A model generated the notes under the pieces. The model worked only from the letters and a program-made list of their open reading frames with translations. It was not told the DNA's origin and made no database searches. Shown piece after piece: positions 1 through 6,774 of a stretch of 13,563 nucleotides of DNA. The position numbers were made by a program, and so were the translations under genes. The stretch lies in assembly GCA_019634245.1 (NCBI GenBank), contig JAHQVR010000155.1, positions 1 to 13,563 on the forward strand, written 5' to 3'. The first letter of the stretch is position 1. Every line of letters starts with the position of its first letter. Source of the stretch: Gammaproteobacteria bacterium. Lineage in GTDB: Bacteria; Pseudomonadota; Gammaproteobacteria; Granulosicoccales; Granulosicoccaceae.

Positions 1-90
1 CGCTTGTGTGTTTTGGGTACCCCAGGTCATACTTCCCAAGCAAAGCTCGCTAACATAAATTTTCGATTTACCTAACCGATTCGTTTTCAT
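1..90 (-). CDS. Aldo/keto reductase, Tas-type, N-terminal fragment (runs off window)
   Basis: Reading the minus strand from an ATG at 88-90 gives 30 open codons up to the window edge. The segment has the pattern RLGKS..YVSELCLGSMTWG followed by QNTQA, which matches the start of NADP(H)-dependent aldo/keto reductases of the E. coli Tas group (first beta strand plus the LGTMTWGEQNTEA-like signature). A purine-rich GAGAAGAG lies about 7 bases upstream of the ATG. The gene follows the DUF192 gene by 33 bases on the same strand, so it is probably the last visible gene of the operon with aroE. Family members reduce carbonyl substrates with NADPH in the cytoplasm; the substrate cannot be told from this fragment. 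The catalytic Asp-Tyr-Lys-His residues lie outside the window. Confidence 0.75.
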   Translation of the reverse strand, partial: MKTNRLGKSKIYVSELCLGSMTWGTQNTQA

Positions 91-123
91 GCTCGTGCTC
101 TTCTCAAAATTTGTAGCTGCATG

Positions 124-612
124 CTACGGCCAACGGCGCTTTATAACATCGCCGGGCTTAATTTTATTTGCTGCAAACCATCCTTGGTTAACCTCCAGTG
201 CAAACTGAGCAGGTTGTTTAGAAGGGAACAATTGATTGGGACCTACATTCATTAGTTGAATTTCATTGATCACCAAATCGCTGGTGCCTGGTATTGCTGA
301 AATAAATGCGATGGACAAAGGTATGAGTGTATTGCGCATCGTAAACGTTAAGGGCCGTTCAGACGGGTAGACGAACAGCATACCGGAGTTTTCTGCCAGA
401 GCTTTTCTGAAACTTAACCCCATATATCGTTGTATCTCGGTACTGGCAAGCTCTGCCTCTAACGGTACGCCAGAGACATCCAGTTGTATCGAGGGCAGCT
501 GTGGTTGTGGCTGGCCTTCTGCCTTAGCAATTGAGCCCAACGTCAACATAACAAAAGCCATAGAGGTGCTGAGAAATATTTTGCACCAGATTTTTGTCAA
601 TGCATTATTCAA
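124..612 (-). CDS. DUF192 family secreted protein
   Basis: 162 residues. Residues 1-31 form a signal peptide (basic Lys7 and Lys11, hydrophobic 12-29, probable cleavage after Ala-Lys-Ala at 31). The rest is a single DUF192 domain, with its usual signatures: a QRYMGLSFR-like block, GMLFVYP, the MRNTLIPLSIAFI segment, and a C-terminal ALEVNQGWFAANKIKPGD segment. The function of DUF192 is not established; members are small exported beta-rich proteins. The start is TTG at 610-612: no ATG or GTG lies in frame just upstream, and starting at Met18 would break the signal peptide. It begins 10 bases after the aroE stop, so co-transcription is likely. Confidence 0.85.
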   Translation of the reverse strand: MNNALTKIWCKIFLSTSMAFVMLTLGSIAKAEGQPQPQLPSIQLDVSGVPLEAELASTEIQRYMGLSFRKALAENSGMLFVYPSERPLTFTMRNTLIPLSIAFISAIPGTSDLVINEIQLMNVGPNQLFPSKQPAQFALEVNQGWFAANKIKPGDVIKRRWP

Positions 613-622
613 TGCGATAGTC

Positions 623-1459
623 TCACTTTGAAGTCTGTTTTAGCTCTGTTAATTCAGCGTAAGCCAGTTGGGTTTTGGGACGAACGCCTTCCCAAATCAA
701 AAAAGCATCTGCGGCTTGTTCCACCAACATACCAAATCCATCGTACACCTGCTCAACGCCCATGGACCTGCACTGAGCCATGAATGGAGTATCTTCAGCC
801 GAATACATCAAATCGTAGGCTGCTGCGCCCTTGGAGAAATTGTTCTTAGTGAGAGGGGGTGCCGCACCTTGTAGACTCATACTGGTGGCGTTAAGCACTA
901 CGTCGTACGCTCCGCCCGTTTCGAGTGCATCCAATCCAAATCCCTTGATATTTCCCAGTTGGCTGAAATCGGCTGCAAGCAACTCTGACCTTTCGGTGGT
1001 GCGATTGGCAATATCCAGTTGTTCGGGTGCGCGTGACAATAAGGGTCCGATGACTCCGCGGGTCGCACCGCCAGCGCCAAGGATCAGTATTCGTTTGCCA
1101 GCTAAAGCAATATGGTGCCGTGCCTCTAGATCCTGTAAAAGGCCGGAACCGTCGGTATTGTGACCAACCAAACTGCCGTCCTTGTGCATCCATAGGGTGT
1201 TTACCGCTCGTGCCAATGAGGCTGATTCGTGCAAGCGATCGCACAGTTCAAAAGCGTCTTCTTTAAAGGGTACGGTGACGTTGCAGCCCTGGCCTCCGTT
1301 CGCCTGAAATTTTTTAACTGTTGATGTGAAGGTATCTTTGGTCGCTTCTGTGCGGGTGTATTGGATTTTTCGCTGAGTCAACTTAGCAAAGGTTTGGTGG
1401 ATTTGAGGGGACAGGCTATGTGCGATTGGTTGGCCAATTACCGTGTATTGAGGGATCAC
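623..1459 (-). CDS. aroE: Shikimate dehydrogenase (NADP+)
   Basis: 278 residues, normal for AroE. It reduces 3-dehydroshikimate to shikimate with NADPH in the cytoplasm (shikimate pathway to aromatic amino acids). The N-terminal substrate domain has Ser15 and Ser17 in HSLSP, the catalytic Lys66 in NVTVPFK, Asn87 and the catalytic Asp103 in HNTDG. The NADP-binding Rossmann fold has GAGGATRG at 128-135 and the phosphate-recognising NRTTER loop from 152. DGFGMLVEQAA near the C-terminus is the conserved closing motif. The start is GTG, overlapping the stop of the upstream gene in a GTGA (1456-1459), with AGGA about 9 bases before it; this suggests translational coupling. aroE close to tsaC and hemF is typical gammaproteobacterial order, but here other genes have been placed between them. 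Confidence 0.96.
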   Translation of the reverse strand: MIPQYTVIGQPIAHSLSPQIHQTFAKLTQRKIQYTRTEATKDTFTSTVKKFQANGGQGCNVTVPFKEDAFELCDRLHESASLARAVNTLWMHKDGSLVGHNTDGSGLLQDLEARHHIALAGKRILILGAGGATRGVIGPLLSRAPEQLDIANRTTERSELLAADFSQLGNIKGFGLDALETGGAYDVVLNATSMSLQGAAPPLTKNNFSKGAAAYDLMYSAEDTPFMAQCRSMGVEQVYDGFGMLVEQAADAFLIWEGVRPKTQLAYAELTELKQTSK

Positions 1460-2253
1460 TGGCTGGGTTCCTGTTGTAGAATTTTATTCTTCGGCACATG
1501 CCTTTGCAAGAAGTAGTACTTCACTTCTTGCTTTCGGCGATCCAACAAGGCTTCATTATTATCTTGCTCGATGTCCAAGTTGGCCAACAAGTGAAGATCA
1601 GCCGCACACTCGCGGTACACATCCACAACTAAATCCAAAGTGTCCAAACTACTGCCGCGGATGGCCGCAGAGCCATAGCGATAGTTTACCGCTACAGTAG
1701 GGATCTCTAATCCTGTTTGGTTACACGACTGGTTGTCAAAAACCATTTTTACCAAAACGGCAGGGGTGACTGCTTTTCGCTTGTCAATCTCTGGCTTGGA
1801 CACCTTAGCATCATTTTTAATTTTGCTGCGCTTGTCGTCAGCGCTCTTGTCACTAGCTTCTGATTCCAGCGCTTTCTGCTGTTGAATGTCTGCATCAGAA
1901 TCATCTCGCTGTAACTCTTTTGATTCTGTCAGTTCTGAGAGATTCTCATTTGAAGCTTCCTCTTCCACTAAATCGTCCGAGTCTCTTCTTATGCCCCCAC
2001 GCACCGATGGTGCGATGATTCGCGGGGCTGAATCAGAGACCCGTATCTCGTTGCCTTCTTTTTCCTGTAGGAAAATACCTACTTGTCCGGACTCTTTTTC
2101 TTCTTCCTCTTCATCCTTCACCACGCGGCCGCCATCCGACCACACAGCGGCATAGTCATCCGTTCTAACCATGTAGACTTTGATCGCTAACATCATGCCT
2201 CCTCCGATAAGCAGCACAGCCACGAAAATGCCGGTTATTGAGTTGAGATTCAT
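1456..2253 (-). CDS. Membrane-anchored acidic protein with cryptic OmpA-like C-terminal domain
   Basis: 265 residues; not a family I can name. One hydrophobic segment (about 7-27) is followed by a positive patch, suggesting an inner-membrane anchor with the rest periplasmic. Residues 45-160 are a low-complexity charged linker, rich in Glu, Asp, Lys and Ser with an acidic run at 47-52, probably disordered. The C-terminal region (about 187-262) has the layout of an OmpA/MotB peptidoglycan-binding domain: a YRYGSAAIRGSSLDTLD strand-helix, a following strand with Asp227 where OmpA has the Asp of GHTD, then LLDRRKQEV with Arg239/Arg240 where OmpA has LSxxRAxxV, and YYFLQRHVPKNKI matching YLxxxGVxxxxI. 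The loop after Asp227 is shorter than usual. Cys177 and Cys216 could form a disulfide. It starts at ATG and is the first gene of the operon leading into aroE. The OmpA-like assignment is an inference from pattern. Confidence 0.7.
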   Translation of the reverse strand: MNLNSITGIFVAVLLIGGGMMLAIKVYMVRTDDYAAVWSDGGRVVKDEEEEEKESGQVGIFLQEKEGNEIRVSDSAPRIIAPSVRGGIRRDSDDLVEEEASNENLSELTESKELQRDDSDADIQQQKALESEASDKSADDKRSKIKNDAKVSKPEIDKRKAVTPAVLVKMVFDNQSCNQTGLEIPTVAVNYRYGSAAIRGSSLDTLDLVVDVYRECAADLHLLANLDIEQDNNEALLDRRKQEVKYYFLQRHVPKNKILQQEPSQ

Positions 2254-2263
2254 GCGTTTTTAA

Positions 2264-3415
<1,152 letters not shown>

Positions 3416-3502
3416 TTCTGTGGCTACTAATCCATAGAAAACCGGCTATGCTCTAGATGAGTCAGCTTGTTGACACTTCATTGGGCTAAACCCGTAGTGA
3501 GT

Positions 3503-4657
3503 ATGATCAAACACCGATACCGATTGTTGGTACTTTTCGCAACGATACCGCTGAGTATGGGCGTAATCAGCTCGGCGCACGCGCTCAGTGATCAGTGGTA
3601 CATCGGCCTTGGTGGTACCGGTAGTTGGTTAACACCCAACCCGCGTGAGCATGGTCTGGATGTGGCGGAGAATGTGGGCACCGGTGGGACTCTGTTCATT
3701 GGTCGAGACCTGGACAATCGTTCGAGCATTCAATTCCAACTGCATGGTCTCGGAGCAGCAGAATTTGACAACGGAATTGAAGCCACATACGCCTCGGCCG
3801 ATGCAGCGGTATTGTATCGTTTGTTCGATTCTCGTGATCGTTCGCTCGGAAGGGGTAACTTTGGTCTGGCCTTGTATGGTCAGTTTGCTTTAGGGTACAT
3901 GTATCGGGATTCGGAACAATCGCTTGAAGATGATGCTCCGGTGCATTTTTCCTTCGGTCTGGGAGCTGAAACGTTCCTGACTCGCAATTTTTCATTGCGC
4001 ACAGAAGCGATTTACCATGAATCGGATGCGGCTTCAGGTAATGTTGCATTAGTGTTTCGGTTTGGTGGTACACCTAGCCCGGTAAGTCGTGCACCTGCCG
4101 TTCCAACGTCTCCTGTCAGCCCGCCTGAGCCTGAGGCAGTGCCGTTACCGGTGCCAGAGGTACCGAAAACCGTCGATCAACCGGCCGCGGAATCGGTCGA
4201 TTCCGAAAACATCGCTCGTAATGCTGATCAGGATGCGGACGGCATCGCCAATGGCGACGATCAATGCCTGGACTCACAGCGAGGTTTTCCGGTTCGTGAA
4301 AACGGCTGCCCCTTGTTTGATGGTGTACTAAGTGGTGTTCGATTTGTCGAAGGCACAGCTCGATTGGAACCCGGTTCTGAACGTCAGCTCGATTCGTTAG
4401 TTAATGTGCTGTTGCAGTACCCGGAGGCAAAAATTGAGCTGCACTCACACAGTGATAATTCGGGCTCGCTTACTGATCAGTCGGTACTCACTCGAGCCCG
4501 CCTACGTACCGTCGGTACGTATTTATTAGAACGAGGTATCCGGTCAAATCGAATGACCCTCCGCTCATTTGGTGGTGCGAAGCCAAGATTTGATAATGCA
4601 ACAGAAGAGGGCAAGCAACGCAATAATCGAATTGAGGTCTTTGAAAAGCGTCAATAG
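3503..4657 (+). CDS. OmpA-family outer-membrane protein with TSP3-like calcium repeat
   Basis: 384 residues from the ATG at 3503. In-frame GTG 3497 or TTG 3467 are possible starts, but the ATG gives a clean signal peptide (MIKHRYRLLVL..., cleavage after Ala-His-Ala at about 27). Residues 28-188 have alternating short beta strands and glycine/aromatic content (QWYIGLGG, VALVFRFGG), as in an 8-stranded OmpA-type barrel. Residues 190-230 are a Pro-rich linker. Residues 242-255 (DQDADGIANGDDQC) are a thrombospondin type-3-like calcium-binding repeat, with Cys255 and Cys269 likely forming a disulfide. Residues 275-384 are an OmpA C-terminal peptidoglycan-binding domain, with Asp318 (SHSDNSG, where GHTD is usual) and Arg333 as the expected diaminopimelate-contacting pair. 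The architecture is like OprF. The likely role is tethering outer membrane to peptidoglycan, possibly with small-solute passage. Confidence 0.88.
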   Translation: MIKHRYRLLVLFATIPLSMGVISSAHALSDQWYIGLGGTGSWLTPNPREHGLDVAENVGTGGTLFIGRDLDNRSSIQFQLHGLGAAEFDNGIEATYASADAAVLYRLFDSRDRSLGRGNFGLALYGQFALGYMYRDSEQSLEDDAPVHFSFGLGAETFLTRNFSLRTEAIYHESDAASGNVALVFRFGGTPSPVSRAPAVPTSPVSPPEPEAVPLPVPEVPKTVDQPAAESVDSENIARNADQDADGIANGDDQCLDSQRGFPVRENGCPLFDGVLSGVRFVEGTARLEPGSERQLDSLVNVLLQYPEAKIELHSHSDNSGSLTDQSVLTRARLRTVGTYLLERGIRSNRMTLRSFGGAKPRFDNATEEGKQRNNRIEVFEKRQ

Positions 4658-5102
4658 GTTTTTTGGCATACCCAGTCGGCAGTGGTATAAAGATCCGCTG
4701 TACTGGGGTGCATTGGGTTTAGCGCCTCTGTGTTGGTTAGTTCTTACGTTGCTCGGCGTCAGTTCGGCGGGCTCAGAGCTTGCGATAGTAACCTTGCTGC
4801 TGGTTGCTTTTGTATCTCCCGTTTTAGAAGAAATCGTTTTTCGAGGTGGTATTCAGGAATTTCTACTGAGATATGACGCGTTAGCCAAAATCCAGTTTGG
4901 AATTAGCTTGGCGAATATTGTTACCTCCGTGTTGTTTGCAGCTCTGCATCTGATATCTCAACCGCCACTTTGGTCTGCGCTTATATTTTTTCCCTCATTG
5001 GTGTTTGGATGGGCCCGAGATCGATACCAATCCTTATGGCCACCCATTGCACTACACGCTTTTTACAACTTAGGGTTTGTGTTGTTGTTTAGTGCTAACT
5101 GA
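4641..5102 (+). CDS. CPBP-family glutamic intramembrane protease, MrtJ-like (JDVT-CTERM type)
   Basis: About 153 residues and strongly hydrophobic, with four or five membrane segments. It has the three CPBP (Abi/Rce1) motifs: EEIVFR (Glu63, Glu64, Arg68), FAALH (Phe99, His103) and HAFYN (His139, Asn143). These residues form the glutamic protease active site in Rce1-type enzymes. The pattern YKDPLYWGALGLAP at the N-terminus, SLANIVTSVLFAALHL, PPLWSAL and FGWARDRYQSLWP resembles the short MrtJ proteases proposed to process JDVT-CTERM sorting signals; that assignment is from memory of the family. No substrate with such a tail is in the window. The start is uncertain: TTG 4641 has GAGG only 3 bases upstream, while ATG 4596 would overlap the ompA-like gene by 62 bases. 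Either way the gene overlaps its upstream neighbour, suggesting coupling. Confidence 0.8.
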   Translation: MKSVNRFFGIPSRQWYKDPLYWGALGLAPLCWLVLTLLGVSSAGSELAIVTLLLVAFVSPVLEEIVFRGGIQEFLLRYDALAKIQFGISLANIVTSVLFAALHLISQPPLWSALIFFPSLVFGWARDRYQSLWPPIALHAFYNLGFVLLFSAN

Positions 5103-5243
5103 CACTTTGTTGTTGAATGCGAGTCGGGAATGCCTCGTGCGTAACGCCTGAATCTTAACGTTTAAAACCGACGGCCAAACTCCGAACTCCGAAGGCCTGG
5201 CGCAGCTAGCCTAGCATCGAATGCCGAATGCCTGTTCGATCCA
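5103..5243. other. Intergenic region between convergent genes, with two tandem 7-base duplications
   Basis: These 141 bases separate the CPBP protease gene and hemF, which converge. AACTCCG is repeated back to back at 5178-5191 and CGAATGC at 5218-5231. I see no strong hairpin followed by a T-tract on either strand, so no intrinsic terminator can be called, although one would be expected here. No open reading frame with a recognisable product was seen. Confidence 0.5.
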
Positions 5244-6155
5244 TTACAGCCATGGGTTAGGTCGCAGAAATTTCTCCGTTAGTTCGTATTCTGGTGTACC
5301 TGGGTTGAACGTTGGTTGATACCACCAGTGAGCCGTGGGCGGTAGTGACATCAGAATAGACTCAGTGCGCCCGCCGGATTGTAATCCGAACAAGGTTCCA
5401 CGATCGTGTAGCAAGTTAAATTCCGTATAGCGACCACGTCGATAACACTGAAACTGCTTTTGCTCAGCTGTGTAGTGTTGACTGCGGCGCCTCTGCACAA
5501 TAGGCGCATAAGCTTTATAAAAATGAGTCGCTACACTCTGAGTTAGACCAAATGCATGCTCGAACCCATCGCCGTTATAGTCATCGAAGAACAGACCGCC
5601 TACGCCGCGAGTTTCGTTTCGATGAGGCAGATAGAAGTAGTCGTCACAGTTAGCTTTAAAACGAGCATATAGCTCTGGGCCGAAAGGGTCGCAGGCTTGC
5701 TTTGCCATTGTGTGCCAATGACGACAGTCTTCTTCGTAGCCATAATATGGGGTAAGGTCGAACCCACCCCCAAACCACCAAATAGTGTGTTCTCCAGGCT
5801 TCTCAGCAAAGAAAAACCGGACGTTCATATGAGTGCAGGGCACGTGTGGGTTTTGGGTATGCAGCACTAACGACACACCCATCGCTTGATATTTGCGTCC
5901 AGCCAGTTCGGGTCGGGCCGCCGAAGCCGACGGTGGTAGCTTATCGCCGTGTATATGAGAAAACGCAACTCCGCCTTTTTCAAATAAATCACCGTCAGCC
6001 AGCGTTCGCGTATTACCCCCACCGCCTTCGGCTCGTGTCCAGGTATCATTGCCAAAGTCGGCCTTGCCGTCGAGTTGGCTAAGTTGTGCGCAGAGATCGC
6101 TATGAAACTGGGTAAGAAACTGTTTTACCGCCTGTGAGTTGATGTCTTCGTTCAA
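5244..6155 (-). CDS. hemF: Oxygen-dependent coproporphyrinogen III oxidase
   Basis: 303 residues, the normal HemF length. It oxidatively decarboxylates coproporphyrinogen III to protoporphyrinogen IX using O2, in the cytoplasm. The family signatures are intact: WTRAEGGGGNTR (39-50), NPHVPCTHMNVRFF with His109 (102-115), WWFGGGFDLTPYY (126-138), HRNETRGVGGLFFDD (178-192), and GRYTEFNLLHDRGTLFGLQSGGRTESILMSLPP (from 241) in two conserved pieces. The start is TTG at 6153-6155: an in-frame TAA lies three codons upstream and the next in-frame Met is residue 91, so TTG is the only standard start that keeps the N-terminus. AGGA lies about 10 bases upstream. It is 41 bases downstream of tsaC on the same strand, as in many gammaproteobacteria. 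Its presence shows aerobic haem synthesis. Confidence 0.96.
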   Translation of the reverse strand: MNEDINSQAVKQFLTQFHSDLCAQLSQLDGKADFGNDTWTRAEGGGGNTRTLADGDLFEKGGVAFSHIHGDKLPPSASAARPELAGRKYQAMGVSLVLHTQNPHVPCTHMNVRFFFAEKPGEHTIWWFGGGFDLTPYYGYEEDCRHWHTMAKQACDPFGPELYARFKANCDDYFYLPHRNETRGVGGLFFDDYNGDGFEHAFGLTQSVATHFYKAYAPIVQRRRSQHYTAEQKQFQCYRRGRYTEFNLLHDRGTLFGLQSGGRTESILMSLPPTAHWWYQPTFNPGTPEYELTEKFLRPNPWL

Positions 6156-6196
6156 CGTTTCTTAATCCTGTACTAAGAATGCTAAATATGGAACTG

Positions 6197-6760
6197 CTAT
6201 CGCAGACGCCTACCTGTTTCTAAATCAATTATACGGGTTGGCTTGGCATCTCCGCCCAGAGTACCTGGCACTACAGAGTCAATCTGCATTCCAAAGCAGC
6301 GTGTTAACTCTTCAACGGCCTTAATCGGCTCCTGGCCGCTTTGATTAGCACTAGTGGATGTGATGCACATGCCACAGGCTTCGCAAAGTGCTCGAACCAC
6401 TGGGTGATCGCTGACACGTACAGCGATGGTATCGCGACCGCCAGTTAGCAGTTCCGAGGTGTTGTGCGCTGCCTTCATCACGAAAGTAACAGGTCCGGGC
6501 CAATGTGCTTTGACCGAACGCAAATGCTGATCATTGAGAGGCAGAATGTATGGAGCAAGTTGATCGATATTACTGGCCACAAGAATAAAGCCTTTCGCGG
6601 CGTCACGGCCTTTGAGTGCGATTAGCCGCTCGAGAGCTACTGTGTTGTCAGCGGCACAGCCTAGCCCGAATACCGCTTCTGTCGGGTAGGCGATTAGGCC
6701 GCCATTGTGAATGCAGTCTGCAGCCTCTTGTATTGCAGTATCAATTGACGAAGAACTGAT
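6197..6760 (-). CDS. tsaC: L-threonylcarbamoyladenylate synthase TsaC with apparent non-canonical start codon
   Basis: TsaC (YrdC/Sua5 fold) makes threonylcarbamoyl-AMP from threonine, bicarbonate and ATP for the t6A37 modification of ANN-decoding tRNAs. Read from ATC at 6758-6760 it has 187 residues: IAYPTEAVFGLGC (23-35), Lys50 and Arg52 of the KxR nucleotide-binding motif, WPGPVTFV (87-94) and STSANQSG (135-142). With this start, the spacing to IAYPTEAV and KxR is the same as in E. coli TsaC (190 residues) as I recall it. The first standard in-frame start is GTG at 6578-6580, which would remove the KxR region and leave a non-functional stub. In frame upstream lies the topA stop codon (6773-6775), so the start must be within 6743-6772: ATA 6767-6769, ATC 6758-6760 or ATT 6743-6745. 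AAGAG (6770-6774) is 9 bases before ATC. The family call is secure; the start is inferred. Confidence 0.88.
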   Translation of the reverse strand: MSSSSIDTAIQEAADCIHNGGLIAYPTEAVFGLGCAADNTVALERLIALKGRDAAKGFILVASNIDQLAPYILPLNDQHLRSVKAHWPGPVTFVMKAAHNTSELLTGGRDTIAVRVSDHPVVRALCEACGMCITSTSANQSGQEPIKAVEELTRCFGMQIDSVVPGTLGGDAKPTRIIDLETGRRLR

Positions 6761-6769
6761 TGCCGGTAT

Positions 6770-6774
6770 CTCTT
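6770..6774 (-). promoter_or_regulatory. Candidate ribosome binding site for tsaC inside the topA stop codon
   Basis: On the minus strand, AAGAG overlaps the topA TAA stop and lies 9 bases before the ATC proposed as the tsaC start. It is a moderate Shine-Dalgarno match and the only purine run in the short gap. It favours ATC over ATA (too close) and ATT (too far), and suggests reinitiation by ribosomes finishing topA. Confidence 0.4.

Noticed and set aside
831..1244. Open frames on both strands inside aroE
   Set aside because: They are out of frame with aroE, lack recognisable domains and are fully covered by a conserved gene.
3431..3452. Small hairpin CATAG/CTATG between hemB and the ompA-like gene
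   Set aside because: Only five base pairs with an eight-base loop and no T-tract; not a credible terminator.
3470..3475. Perfect TTGACA -35 box upstream of the ompA-like gene
   Set aside because: No acceptable -10 element 16-19 bases downstream; TATGAT at 3502-3507 is 26 bases away and overlaps the start codon.
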